A model generated the notes under the pieces. It was not told the DNA's origin. It ran no database searches and was given only the letters and a program-made list of their open reading frames with translations. Source: Candidatus Rhodoblastus alkanivorans (GTDB lineage: Bacteria; Pseudomonadota; Alphaproteobacteria; Rhizobiales; Beijerinckiaceae). Taken from it: a stretch of 64,000 nt of DNA. The stretch spans positions 1,220,001 through 1,284,000 of the forward strand of contig NZ_JAIVFP010000001.1 of assembly GCF_022760755.1 (NCBI RefSeq), in the 5' to 3' direction. This document shows positions 1 to 9,040 of this stretch, one piece after another; within the stretch, counting starts at the first letter, position 1, and each line of letters opens with the position of its first letter. Both the position numbers and the translations under genes were made by a program.

Positions 1-611
1 CCCGCCTCCATCTCGATATGCCGGCTGACCGTCAGGGCCGCCAGGCTCCGGCGCCGGATCGGCCAGAGGCTGAGCAGAGCAAGAAGCAGCCCATCCCGAT
101 ATTGGAGCTCGCGCGTCTTGCGGCTCGTAATCGGCAGGGCGAGAGCGGTGTCCATCAGCTCGATGCCGAAGTCGAGCGTCCGACAAGGCGGGGCCAGCCG
201 ATCAAAGCGGTCGATTGGCCGCGCGCGGGCGACGAGTCGCGCTTTGATCGCAGAAAGCCATCGCCAGTCGCGCTCGCCGGCGATCAGGCGGGCCGCATAG
301 CAAAGGCTCTGGATCGTCAGCGCCACCGAGGACGGACGCATTTCAGTGCTGAGCGTGGCGATAAAGTCGCGAACGCGCTCAAGCGAAATCCGATCGGCCG
401 GCGGCTTGCGCAGGTCGTCGGGATGAGCGGAGTGCAGGAACCCCAGCCAGCGACGATAGCCCATCCGGATGCAATTTCGGCTGCCCTCCGCCAGGCGGGC
501 TCCAGCCCCGCCCGTTTCGTCGAACAGGTCGCCGGGCCGGAAGGCCGCCTCGAAAGCCTGACGGTCTGCGGCCGGCCACTGATTTTCGGGGAGATGCTTC
601 AAGAGGCGCAT
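1..611 (-). CDS. Tyrosine recombinase (partial, runs off left edge)
   Basis: Reading leftward from an ATG at 609-611, the minus strand stays open to base 1, giving about 203 residues with no stop. The protein starts MRLLKHLPENQWPAAD and looks like the N-terminal core-binding (SAM-like) part of a phage-type integrase: a helical segment around MGYRRWLGFLHS, a DFIATLS segment, and a YRDGLLLALLSLWPIRRRSL stretch that resembles the beginning of the catalytic domain with its first arginine. The catalytic H-x-x-R, H and Tyr would lie outside the window. It starts 20 bases after the stop of the full recombinase upstream, so the two are probably cotranscribed. The family call is by pattern only. Confidence 0.72.
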   Translation of the reverse strand, partial: MRLLKHLPENQWPAADRQAFEAAFRPGDLFDETGGAGARLAEGSRNCIRMGYRRWLGFLHSAHPDDLRKPPADRISLERVRDFIATLSTEMRPSSVALTIQSLCYAARLIAGERDWRWLSAIKARLVARARPIDRFDRLAPPCRTLDFGIELMDTALALPITSRKTRELQYRDGLLLALLSLWPIRRRSLAALTVSRHIEMEA

Positions 612-631
612 GGCTTCTCACGACGTCGGGA

Positions 632-2353
632 CTAATTGATCGCTCTTCTCGGGCCGGCTTTCTTGCCGCGGCGAGCCAACTCGAGCTGCTCGCGCTGTTC
701 GAACAGAATCTTGCCATAGGCCCGGCTGGCGCGGCGGCTGGCGGAGCCCGCATAGATCAGCGTGGTTTTGGCTGACGCGTGATGCAGGATCGCCTGCGCC
801 GTCTGATGGTCTTCCGGGTTGGCGTCGAGATAGATGGTTGCGACGAAGTGACGGAACTGGTGCGGCGTCATGTGAACCCCGACGTGTCTCGCAATCGTTT
901 CGATGATCTGCTGAGTAAGCGTCTCCTGGCTCTTGGGGTCGCCGTTTTTCGTGACGAAAAGAAAGCCGTTCGGATCGCCGCCAACCCGCGGCAACATGTG
1001 ACGTCGATACCAGCGGAGCCGCCGCGCGACGTCCTCTGGAATCTCGACCGTCAGATCCTGGCGTTTGGTCTTGGTCTCCTCGGCAGGAATATGCAGCAGC
1101 AATCGACCCTTCGGCCCATCCGGCTCCAGGAAGTGGCGTCGCCAATGCAAATTACTCAGGTTTTGGGGACGGAGAGGGCAAGCCAATTGAATGTCGATCG
1201 CAATCGCGACTTGCCCTTCGACAAACGGCAAGCGCGGCGCCTCCATTTCCGAGGCGACCTTGGCCAGCAATGTTTCTGGCAGAAACAGTAGCCCGGCGCG
1301 CGGTCCGTCCGACTCGAGTTGACGCAGGAGCGCCTTGTTCTTCGGCGTCAGATCGAACGGCACGGGCGGCAACTTGGCGGCTAGGGCTTTGAGGTCGGCC
1401 ACCTGCTCCGCCGAGGCGCCCACGTGATGCTTGGCGACCTGGACCAGCGTTTTGGCGAGGGCGACGGCGAAGGCGTTCGGCTTTCCGTTCTGCTGGCCGT
1501 GGTAGTGGCGCAGAATGGTTTTGAAGCGCTCCCGCTCGACCAGGTCCGCGAGTGAAGCCACGTCCGCCACAGCCATTCCCACCTCGACGAGAACCGACGC
1601 CGCGAGGCGCAGGTGTTCGCGTTGCTGTCGCAACGTGTTGGGCGCCAGGGGACGGCGCGGCGCCGCGGCCTCCTCGTGGAAAATATCCGGAGCGGCGCGC
1701 TTGCCGAGATAGGCCTCGGCGTCGCGGCGAAAGCTTTCACTGAGATCGTCCCAGGCCAGCCGCCTGCGGGGCCCTCTGAACGAAACCGGCGACAGCCTGG
1801 TCTTTGGCCAGCCGTCGATCGTCGCGCCAGCCCTGTTCCAGAGCAGGGGCGTCCGGCGCACGACGTCGCGCGGCTTGAGGCAATGGGTGCGGGTCTCCAA
1901 CCAGATCGCGAACAGCTTCATGGACTCGTCGGTCACTTCGTCCGGGGATATTCCGCTCCTGGCGCACCAGTTGGCGAAAGCGGCGAGACCATCGTCCAAC
2001 TGCGTGTCGGCGCCGACGGCCTGCATGAGAGGGCCCCAGGACGGATGGCGCCGCGCAAATCCGCGTCCCATGTCGTCGAGCGCGCCAGCTTGCCGCAGGG
2101 CGGCCGCCAGGAGGCTTCTCTGGTTGCTGAATGTCTTGGCGCTGACGCCAAACCTCGCCGGAAGGATCTTGCGCAACTCCGCCCTCAATGCGCTCGCCTC
2201 CGCCGGCATGTCCGACGGCGTGCGCCCGGCCATCTCGCAGAGGCGGTTGATCGCCGAGATCAGATCGCGCTTGCGCGAGGCGGTGAGGCCGGCCTCCGCG
2301 ACAATTGCAAGCACGTCCGCCAATGTGTTCGGCTTGCCGTTCAGCGTCGTCAT
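632..2353 (-). CDS. Site-specific tyrosine recombinase (integrase)
   Basis: A 573-residue DNA breaking-rejoining enzyme. The C-terminal third carries the tyrosine recombinase signature: an arginine in CPLRPQNLSNLHWR, then TPHQFRHFVATIYLDA (the H-x-x-R box), then HHASAKTTLIYAG with the second histidine and the nucleophilic tyrosine. The first 300 residues are the helical core-binding region. It is longer than simple phage integrases (350-400 residues), as in paired integrases of alphaproteobacterial integrative elements. A second recombinase follows 20 bases downstream and a small helix-turn-helix gene lies 91 bases upstream. Its recombination site is not recognisable here. All key residues are present, so it is probably active. 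Confidence 0.9.
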   Translation of the reverse strand: MTTLNGKPNTLADVLAIVAEAGLTASRKRDLISAINRLCEMAGRTPSDMPAEASALRAELRKILPARFGVSAKTFSNQRSLLAAALRQAGALDDMGRGFARRHPSWGPLMQAVGADTQLDDGLAAFANWCARSGISPDEVTDESMKLFAIWLETRTHCLKPRDVVRRTPLLWNRAGATIDGWPKTRLSPVSFRGPRRRLAWDDLSESFRRDAEAYLGKRAAPDIFHEEAAAPRRPLAPNTLRQQREHLRLAASVLVEVGMAVADVASLADLVERERFKTILRHYHGQQNGKPNAFAVALAKTLVQVAKHHVGASAEQVADLKALAAKLPPVPFDLTPKNKALLRQLESDGPRAGLLFLPETLLAKVASEMEAPRLPFVEGQVAIAIDIQLACPLRPQNLSNLHWRRHFLEPDGPKGRLLLHIPAEETKTKRQDLTVEIPEDVARRLRWYRRHMLPRVGGDPNGFLFVTKNGDPKSQETLTQQIIETIARHVGVHMTPHQFRHFVATIYLDANPEDHQTAQAILHHASAKTTLIYAGSASRRASRAYGKILFEQREQLELARRGKKAGPRRAIN

Positions 2354-2444
2354 TTTTGTCTCCTGGTCTCATGATTTGGTAAGCAGTGACAAGACGTGTC
2401 AAAGAGTGACATTCGGGAATAGTATAACAGAGTAGATGGAACGA

Positions 2445-2696
2445 TTATTTTGGTGACGATCTCCCGATGCTATCCTGAGGATCTGTATTATCTTCATTTT
2501 CAGGGTCGTTTTCGTCCCACTCTCGCATGGCCGGCGCGAGCATTTGCAGGACCGCCTTTTTCGCGACCAAGCGAACGCCGGCTATTTTCGCGGATGGCAG
2601 CTTCCCCTCGGAAATCCAGCGCCGCACGGTCCTCAGCGAGACCCCGGTCAGGCGCGCGATCTCGTCGGCGCGCATATATTCGCGCGCGATCGTCAC
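2445..2696 (-). CDS. Small helix-turn-helix DNA-binding protein (excisionase-like)
   Basis: An 83-residue protein whose first half is a MerR/excisionase-type helix-turn-helix: YMRADEIARLTGVSLRTVRR followed by WISEGKLPSAKIAGVR, the usual recognition helix and wing. The tail is acidic (DENDPENEDNTD). Proteins of this type bind attachment sites or promoters of integrative elements and direct excision. It begins with GTG, and the GTG overlaps the stop of the 55-residue gene upstream as GTGA, so it is probably translationally coupled to it. The two recombinases lie downstream on the same strand, which fits a directionality or regulatory role for this element. Confidence 0.75.
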   Translation of the reverse strand: MTIAREYMRADEIARLTGVSLRTVRRWISEGKLPSAKIAGVRLVAKKAVLQMLAPAMREWDENDPENEDNTDPQDSIGRSSPK

Positions 2697-2860
2697 GTCC
2701 GGTCGTCCGATCGAAGCTGTTCCTGGCGTTCAGGAGAGGGTGGCGTCTGACTCAGACATTCCCGGGCAGCCTCGCGCGCAAGCAAACGCACGAGCACGAT
2801 CAGCGCGTCGGTCGCCGTCGGGTGGTTCGTCTCGGGGGATGTGGGGCGACGCGCTCTCAT
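2693..2860 (-). CDS. Small protein overlapping the helix-turn-helix gene
   Basis: A 55-codon reading frame from ATG at 2858-2860 to TGA at 2693-2695. It begins MRARRPTSPETNHPTATDAL and continues with a helical LIVLVRLLAREAARE stretch. Its stop overlaps the GTG of the next gene (GTGA), the strongest argument that it is translated. There is no clear Shine-Dalgarno sequence. I do not recognise a family; similar short proteins with an AREAAR-type helix often sit ahead of excisionase genes in integrative elements, which is context rather than proof. Confidence 0.5.
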   Translation of the reverse strand: MRARRPTSPETNHPTATDALIVLVRLLAREAARECLSQTPPSPERQEQLRSDDRT

Positions 2861-2912
2861 GCCCGACCGCTTAAGCGAGTCGGCGGTCGGAGCCTAAATG
2901 GCCAAATCGTTG

Positions 2913-3653
2913 TCAGTCTTGCAATGAGGCGCCCTTCAGCACCGTGCGCTCGCGGCTGCGCCAGGCGTCCTCGGAGAATTCTATTTCCAGCGGCTTGCCT
3001 GCGGCGATGAGGAAGCGAATGAGGGGGCCCCCGGCGATTCCCTCATCGGGCCGGTCAGGTCCCCCGACAGAGGTCGCTGGCTCGTTGCCGGTAATGGCGC
3101 GATAGGCGCTCATCATCGCTTCCACCCAGTCATTGATCGCCCGATCGCCACGATTTCCTTCCGCCACGGTCAACTTTCCGACCTCGGCAACCTCGGCGGC
3201 CGCTTTCATTGCACGGCGGCTCAGTTCAGCCGCTGCAGCGACGCCTTCCATGATCTCCGCCAAACGGCCGATGCGTTGCGTAGCTCGCACGAGAGGCGTC
3301 TCATCGTGATCGTCCATCAAAATAAGCGCGTCGAGAATCTGGGGATCGCCGGGACCATCAGCCGCCTCGTCGAGGTCGGCAACGCCGAGGCTCTTCAATA
3401 GCTGGCGCGCGTTTTTAGCGATCTGATCGAGCTTCCGGCACAGGACGGATGGAGCGGTGCGTTTCGGCGAATTGCGATCCAGCCGATACCACTGGGCCGC
3501 TGCTTCGAACACCTTCGCATTCTTCGCAATCGCCTCAACCTCCATGTCGATGGCGGCGGCGATCTGCTCGAAATTGTCTTGCGTGTATATGGCCATCAGG
3601 GTGCGGTGTTTTGGAATGCGACTGAATTGCCGTCTGGTCATGATCAGCGTCAT
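2913..3653 (-). CDS. Hypothetical helical protein
   Basis: A 246-residue cytoplasmic protein of unknown function, with no signal peptide or membrane segment. It is rich in alanine and charged helices, for example AAIDMEVEAIAKNAKVFEAA and a LAEIMEGVAAAAELSRRAM stretch. The start is uncertain: candidate Met codons are residues 1, 5 and 20 (MAIYTQDNF), and none has a good ribosome site. It lies 52 bases upstream of the small-gene and recombinase module on the same strand, so it is probably cargo or an accessory gene of that element. No known catalytic motif is visible. Confidence 0.6.
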   Translation of the reverse strand: MTLIMTRRQFSRIPKHRTLMAIYTQDNFEQIAAAIDMEVEAIAKNAKVFEAAAQWYRLDRNSPKRTAPSVLCRKLDQIAKNARQLLKSLGVADLDEAADGPGDPQILDALILMDDHDETPLVRATQRIGRLAEIMEGVAAAAELSRRAMKAAAEVAEVGKLTVAEGNRGDRAINDWVEAMMSAYRAITGNEPATSVGGPDRPDEGIAGGPLIRFLIAAGKPLEIEFSEDAWRSRERTVLKGASLQD

Positions 3654-3922
3654 ATTTTATCAAACACGTTTTCTCCGTGTCCGCGAAACCGGAAGTAGGC
3701 CAATAACGGGTCGTTCCCCCGGGGGGTGGTGTAGCTGAGGCTCCGCGATAGGCATGATCGCCGGCGAGGACCGGGATGGTCAGGCGACCGCTGCCGGTAG
3801 CCCGAGGCGACGGGGTCGTCGCTCGCTGGGGCGATCGTTTCCACCGTCAACTTGTCCCACTCGCGCTGACGCCGGACAGCGAAATCATCGAAACCCCAAG
3901 AGCCGGGAGGTTGCGTTGTTCC

Positions 3923-6028
3923 TCACCAATGAGGCTTCGCATTGCCATGGCCGGTCTGTCGCGGCGCAGGCGCATGCGGAGCCGCAAAATGGGGGGGCGC
4001 GACAAAATGCGGGGCTGATCGTGGCGCGGCAAAATGGGGAGTTGGTCGCGGCGCCGCGAAATGCGGCGCTGGCTGCGGCGCTCCATAATGCGGAAGGCGA
4101 GGGGGCGCAGCAAATGTTGGCGCGCGATGCGGCGCCGTGAAGCGTGGGGCGACGGCGGGCGCCTGGAACCGGGGGGCGCGATGAGGCGCCACGAAATGGG
4201 GTCCAGGGCGGGGCGCCGGCGCCCCGGAATACAGACCCCGCGGCCGTGGCGCTGCCGGTCTGGCGGGGTGAACGGCCGTAGCCGGGGGCATGGTCGAAGG
4301 CCTGAATGGCGCGATTCCCCGTTGCTGCAAACTCGGCCTTGCGCCCGGCGCGACACGCCCTGCTCCGCCGAGGGGCGAAGCCACGCCGCCTGCGCCCGTC
4401 GGACCGGGCGACGGTAAAGCATGACCAGCGGCGGGAAGCGCCGGAGCCTTTGGCGTCATTGCCCGAAGCGCGGCCGCGGCCGGCAGCGCAACCGCCGCCG
4501 CTGCGACGCCGGGATGCAGTCCTCCTCCGGCGGGCGGCGAAGCGATATTGGCCGGCGAGGTCGGAAGGATCTGGCCGGCGGCGTTGGTGACCGTCACCGT
4601 ATTCGCGGCTTGATTGACCACCACCGTGTTGTGGATGTTGGCGATGAAGACATTCGTCGGCGCGGGCGCGACATAGGGCGGCGGAGCGACCCAGGCCGCG
4701 ACCGGGTAATAGGTCGGAATGGGCAGGACGAAAGCAGCGACGGGCGGCAGCGGGGGCGGAAGGGCCGCAAACCAGAAGGGCGCCGCGACGAAATAGATGA
4801 TTGGCGGCGGGGGCGGCGGCGGAAATGCCCAGATCGGATCGTCGAAATAGATCACCGGCTGTTCGACATAGATGATTTCGTCAGGCGGCGGCGGCGGCAC
4901 GTCGTAATCGATTTCTTCAAAGGTCGGCGGCGGCTCGACGGCGGTGTCCAAGTGGACCAGCGCGCGCCTGGCGTCATAAACATGAGGTCCGCGCGGATAA
5001 CGCTTGACGTACGTCCAGTAGGCGGGCGCCGTTCCGACGGCGCAAGTCTCTCGCCAGATGGTTGCTTCGCGTCGCGCCGCGAGAATGGCGCGGACGCGCG
5101 CCGCGAGCGGATCGTTAGGGAAAGCCGTGAGGAACTCCTGATAGCCCTCCAGCGTGTCGCGCGCGACGGCGGCGAGATAAGCGTCGCGCGGACCGAAACT
5201 CGCGATGGGTTTGGAGAGCAACTGGCCGAACATGTCGCGCTGATCGGTCGGCGCCTCGGCGGTATGGTCGAAAAACATGAAGGGAAGAGCGACGCGCGAG
5301 GCGCTCCACGGAATTTGCGCGCCCTGCGTCGCTTCGCTGACGCGCATCCGGACCCGATCGAACATGTCGTTGACCGGCGCGCCGCCAGCTTTGATCATTT
5401 CGACCAAAGCCTTGGCGTAAACGCCGAAGGGTCCGGGCTCTTCCGGGCCGATCGTTCCCGGCGCAGCATTCAAGGCGATGAGCGTTCCGTCGTCCGGTTG
5501 CATCAGGGCGAGGCCGCCCGCGAGGGGCTGGCCGGACGCGGCGAAGGGATTCTTGCGCGCAGCGTCCAGGACGACGATGCGCGCCTTGAGGGGCAGCGCG
5601 GCCAGAGGCTGGAGAAAATCGGAGACCCGAACTGCATTGATGGCGACATCTGCAGCTGTGGCGATATGGGCGTCGACGCCGGCAAGATAATTTTCGCCGC
5701 CGGATTGAAGTCCATAGCCGGCGAAATAGAGCATGGCCACGGTGTCGGGCCCGGAATTCTGCGCTTTTCCAACGAATTCGCGCAGCGCCTCGCGCAATCC
5801 TTGCGTATCGAGGTCGCGCGCGCCGACGACATCGAAGCCGGCAGCCTGCAAGGTCTGCGCGACGAGGCCGGCGTCGTTCGGCGCCGTCGCAAGAGCACTA
5901 GCGGCGTAGCCGCCCTCGCCGATCACGAGCGCTATCCGTTTTTCGAGTTGCTGCGCGGACGAGGGCGCAATCATGGCGCCAAAGAGCGCGACGACGCCGA
6001 AAAGAGCGGCAACAGGAGAGGAGCGCAT
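3923..6028 (-). CDS. Exported caspase-fold protein lacking the catalytic dyad
   Basis: From the ATG at 6026-6028 (GGAGG seven bases upstream) this encodes 701 residues. Residues 1-26 are a signal peptide ending SSAQ. Residues 29-250 match the caspase/metacaspase (peptidase C14) fold: RIALVIGEGGY, APNDA, then YFAGYG where active enzymes have Y-Y-S-G-H-G, and VLDAARKNPF where active enzymes have D-A-C-R. The catalytic His is thus Tyr105 and the Cys is Ala157, so it should be inactive as a protease. A short helical region with WRETCAVG follows, then a proline-rich half with poly-Pro runs and PHFAAP-type repeats typical of a cell-wall or periplasmic spacer. The next gene is divergent. The function is unknown; a binding or scaffold role is plausible. 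Confidence 0.85.
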   Translation of the reverse strand: MRSSPVAALFGVVALFGAMIAPSSAQQLEKRIALVIGEGGYAASALATAPNDAGLVAQTLQAAGFDVVGARDLDTQGLREALREFVGKAQNSGPDTVAMLYFAGYGLQSGGENYLAGVDAHIATAADVAINAVRVSDFLQPLAALPLKARIVVLDAARKNPFAASGQPLAGGLALMQPDDGTLIALNAAPGTIGPEEPGPFGVYAKALVEMIKAGGAPVNDMFDRVRMRVSEATQGAQIPWSASRVALPFMFFDHTAEAPTDQRDMFGQLLSKPIASFGPRDAYLAAVARDTLEGYQEFLTAFPNDPLAARVRAILAARREATIWRETCAVGTAPAYWTYVKRYPRGPHVYDARRALVHLDTAVEPPPTFEEIDYDVPPPPPDEIIYVEQPVIYFDDPIWAFPPPPPPPIIYFVAAPFWFAALPPPLPPVAAFVLPIPTYYPVAAWVAPPPYVAPAPTNVFIANIHNTVVVNQAANTVTVTNAAGQILPTSPANIASPPAGGGLHPGVAAAAVALPAAAALRAMTPKAPALPAAGHALPSPGPTGAGGVASPLGGAGRVAPGARPSLQQRGIAPFRPSTMPPATAVHPARPAAPRPRGLYSGAPAPRPGPHFVAPHRAPRFQAPAVAPRFTAPHRAPTFAAPPRLPHYGAPQPAPHFAAPRPTPHFAAPRSAPHFVAPPHFAAPHAPAPRQTGHGNAKPHW

Positions 6029-6509
6029 TCGTAGCCTCCGTGTATCGCGGCCGCGTCCAAATTCCGTCAGCCAGCGTGAACGGCCCATGAATGGTTTACG
6101 CGCCGAGGGCCGATCACCGTCGTGACGGATGAACAGCCCCCTTGGATCTCAATGCTGGTCCAATCAAATTCTGTCGCCGTGGTTCGCGCGGGAATAAAGC
6201 TAGAAAACTGAGCATTCAGAATACACAAGATATTGTGTTGGAGTGTTTCTCATCAGTGTCTGCAGTACAAAAATAAAATCATCGGCCGTCCGCGCGGTGG
6301 TTCAATCGCCCTTTCGGAACGATCCACCTGCCATCTCATCAAGCATCTTAACTTGCTCTCCACAAGGCCGGTTCAACTCCGATTGAAGCGAACATCGCGC
6401 TCTTTCCGAGCACACTCGACAGCGCGGACCGCGTGGAGCTAATGTCCCCTATAATCGGGCGACGGATAGTCGGCCGGCGCATTGCCTACCGACGGCACAT
6501 GCGGAGATT
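6029..6509. other. Gene-free divergent intergenic region
   Basis: This 481-base stretch separates the divergent caspase-fold and metallopeptidase genes. It is visibly richer in A+T than its surroundings between about 6160 and 6260, as expected for promoters. I see no convincing coding frame, RNA gene or strong terminator in it. Confidence 0.5.
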
Positions 6510-7484
6510 TTGATCCCGATGGCCGATCCCTCCCCGCCCAAATGGAACAAATATGGAATTGGAGATAATTTCCTTGCTGAGGCTGGCGCGCGAGCCGGAT
6601 CGAAGCGAACGCGGCTGTGCCGGCGCACGTTCCTGTTGGCGGGAACGTTCGGGGTGATTTCTCCGTTCGTTGACAGCCCTTCGTTTGCCCGAGGTCGCAC
6701 GGATAGAGTGAACCTGCTTTCCGCCCCGATAGAACTCTCTGGGAATTGGGACCACATGATTCCTGCGGCGGCGATGAAAGTCGTCGGCCGCATGAGGCTG
6801 GCGTGCCTCACAGGCGTGCGTCTGGTTTCGGATCGCCAGCCCACTGTTTTGCGGGTGGATGAACATCTGTTCGGCCCGCCCGCCGTCTGGCTGCATGCCG
6901 CCGAGCCGACGACGGCCTGGGTCATCGTCGATATCGGCGAGCGCGACTGGTCGAAGCTGGCGTACCAGTTCGGCCATGAACTTGGGCATGTTTTGGCCAA
7001 CAGCTGGCGGTTCGACGCAAGGCCGGCTCGGCCCTGCCAATGGCTGGAGGAAGCCATCGTGGAAGCCTTTTCCATTCGCGGGCTCGGGAAACTCGCCGAA
7101 GATTGGAAGCGCAACCCGCCGTTTCCGAACGATAACGCCTTTGGCGACGCCATCGCCAAATATCGCCAAAACATTATCGACCGCTATTCGCAACTTGGCC
7201 GCGAGCAGGGCATGGCGGAGGGCCTCGCCGCCTGGTTGCGCAATAATCGCGCCGTAATCGAGGCGAGCGCGCTTGGCCCTTTCGCTAAGGCGGCATCTCT
7301 GACAATTCTCGCCGAATACGAACGCCGGCCCAAATGCGTCGAAGCACTGGGCGCGCTCAACCGTTGGAAAGGACGCACCGCCGTACCGATCGATGCTTAT
7401 CTCCGTTCGTGGGTGGAAAGCTGCGCCCAATTGGCCGCCGATTCCTATTTGCCAGTACGGCTTCAGGAGTTGCTGAGAGTTTGA
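6510..7484 (+). CDS. Putative Tat-exported zinc metallopeptidase
   Basis: About 324 residues. Near residue 34 there is CRRTFLLAGTFGV followed by a hydrophobic stretch and a small-residue cleavage region (SPSFARG), resembling a twin-arginine signal. FGHELGHVLAN carries a HExxH zinc site (HELGH), and WLEEAIVEAF about 30 residues later supplies a candidate glutamate third ligand, as in gluzincin-type peptidases. It starts either with TTG at 6510 or ATG at 6519; GGAG at 6503-6506 fits neither spacing ideally. It is divergent from the caspase-fold gene and convergent with the glycosyltransferases. The substrate is unknown, and the peptidase call rests on motif and export signal only. Confidence 0.6.
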   Translation: MIPMADPSPPKWNKYGIGDNFLAEAGARAGSKRTRLCRRTFLLAGTFGVISPFVDSPSFARGRTDRVNLLSAPIELSGNWDHMIPAAAMKVVGRMRLACLTGVRLVSDRQPTVLRVDEHLFGPPAVWLHAAEPTTAWVIVDIGERDWSKLAYQFGHELGHVLANSWRFDARPARPCQWLEEAIVEAFSIRGLGKLAEDWKRNPPFPNDNAFGDAIAKYRQNIIDRYSQLGREQGMAEGLAAWLRNNRAVIEASALGPFAKAASLTILAEYERRPKCVEALGALNRWKGRTAVPIDAYLRSWVESCAQLAADSYLPVRLQELLRV

Positions 7485-7501
7485 ACCGTCTTACGTAAAA
7501 A

Positions 7502-9040
7502 TCACGGCGTCATGCGAACACTTTTCACGGCTTCCTCAATGAGGTCGACCCAGCCTCCAATCGTATATTGCCAGTCGAACTGCCGCGCGGCTTGCTGGAT
7601 CGAGAGGCATTTCGCTCGATAGGCCCCCGGGTCGTCATGATAATGGCGGAGTTGCTGGGCGACAAAGGAGACAAACTTGTCTCCCTCGACCGGGGCCAGG
7701 ATTCCACCACCCTCATATGCCTTGCGGGGAAAATGCCCAACTGGCGTTCCGATCACGAGTCGTCCGGCCGCGGCCGCCTCCATGACCGGCAATCCTGCCG
7801 CCTCGCTTATTGAACTCGTAAGAATGGCTCCGACGCCACGGTAAAACTCGCGCATGTCATGGAACGACGCCTGGCATCCGGTCGAACCAGCGACCAGGAA
7901 CGGCAGGCCGGCCTTTTTTGCCGCGGCCTCTGCCAAATAGCCCCGTTTCAATTCAACGCCATACGTGAGCAATGACATTGACGAAGCATAGCCTACGGCT
8001 TCAAGCTGCTCGGCGGGCGGCATGAAAAATTCATCGTAATTAATGCCGAGCGCCACAACGCGCGGTTCGCGCCGCACGCCTCGCATTAATGAGGCGCAAT
8101 AGACAAATTCGCTCACGACGCCGTAAGCGGCAAAACGATTGAATATTTCTGCACCTTTACGCTCGAGCAGCATTCGGATATCCATTTCCCCGTGCGAAAC
8201 AACTATCATGCGCTCAAAGGGAACACCGTAAGCGTCGCCTAACAAGGCGGCGCCGTCAGGCGCAGTCATGAATAGATCGTATGCGGCTTTTAGAGAGTCG
8301 ATATATGCACGGTGGTTTTCCCGCCAATTAATAATATCCAACGTATATCCGTCTTCGTATAAGCGTTTACATAAGTCATAATATACACGCCCGTGCGAAC
8401 ATTTGGGGTAGCCGTAAATCAATATGCGGGGCTTTCTAACCTCAGTGGAGGAACTCCGGGCTCTCACCCGAGGATCGACGATGAAATGCTTAAGGAAACG
8501 AGTGTCGATCGAATGGGCTGGCGTGATCGGCGGCGCCGTTGTCGGCGGTCGCCTGGAAGGCAGAAAAAACTCCCACCTACTGGCGCGTGTCGCCCCCCAT
8601 GCTATCGATCCATTCGGAATCGCTTGCAGATAGCGGCCGTCGCGTTCGATTGCGACGAGGCCGCGCTCCAAGGGGACGACGCGGGTCTCACCGCGATTAC
8701 GAATATCGCCCAGCAATGCGATCCCGCCGTCTGCTGCAGGAGCGGCCATGCGTAACCCTTCGGGACCTTCGCATATCAGCCAGCCTGCCCAGCCGTCGCC
8801 TTGCGGATCGGGAATGAAGGCCACATTGGCCGGCGCCGTCGCCGGATCGCCGTGGCGCAGAAGGTCGGTCTGCGTATCGAGATAGACAACTGAGCCCCAG
8901 GTCGCAGTGATACGGATGCCGTTCTTGGGGGCGAAAATGGCGCGATCTACGTCCTTCTGGTCGCCACCAACCTGAGGCGCCGGCCGCTCGTTGCCAAGTT
9001 TGTCAACCGATCGCGACATGGAGTTTCGTAGATCGGACAT
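7502..9040 (-). CDS. GT-B fold glycosyltransferase with N-terminal extension
   Basis: A 512-residue protein. The C-terminal ~310 residues have a glycosyltransferase family 1/4-like arrangement: KPRILIYGYPKCSHGRVYYD opens the first Rossmann domain, and SISEAAGLPVMEAAAAGRLV is the nucleotide-sugar binding E-x7-E segment, followed by GTPVGHFP. The first ~170 residues look like a beta-rich domain (GIRITATWGSVVYLDTQTDL and several similar strands) of unknown role. Its ATG shares one base with the TAA of the GT2 gene upstream (TAATG), so the two are translationally coupled. Donor and acceptor sugars cannot be told from sequence. Confidence 0.8.
   Translation of the reverse strand: MSDLRNSMSRSVDKLGNERPAPQVGGDQKDVDRAIFAPKNGIRITATWGSVVYLDTQTDLLRHGDPATAPANVAFIPDPQGDGWAGWLICEGPEGLRMAAPAADGGIALLGDIRNRGETRVVPLERGLVAIERDGRYLQAIPNGSIAWGATRASRWEFFLPSRRPPTTAPPITPAHSIDTRFLKHFIVDPRVRARSSSTEVRKPRILIYGYPKCSHGRVYYDLCKRLYEDGYTLDIINWRENHRAYIDSLKAAYDLFMTAPDGAALLGDAYGVPFERMIVVSHGEMDIRMLLERKGAEIFNRFAAYGVVSEFVYCASLMRGVRREPRVVALGINYDEFFMPPAEQLEAVGYASSMSLLTYGVELKRGYLAEAAAKKAGLPFLVAGSTGCQASFHDMREFYRGVGAILTSSISEAAGLPVMEAAAAGRLVIGTPVGHFPRKAYEGGGILAPVEGDKFVSFVAQQLRHYHDDPGAYRAKCLSIQQAARQFDWQYTIGGWVDLIEEAVKSVRMTP

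Noticed and set aside
618-1145. Alternative 175- and 170-codon frames over the recombinase
   Set aside because: The recombinase frame has all catalytic motifs; the others are shadows.
3650-3850. 66-codon minus-strand frame between the 246-residue gene and the pseudo-caspase
   Set aside because: No ribosome site and low-complexity sequence; nothing supports translation.
6233-6442. 69-codon frame upstream of the metallopeptidase
   Set aside because: It lies in an AT-rich probable promoter region and has no homology-like features.
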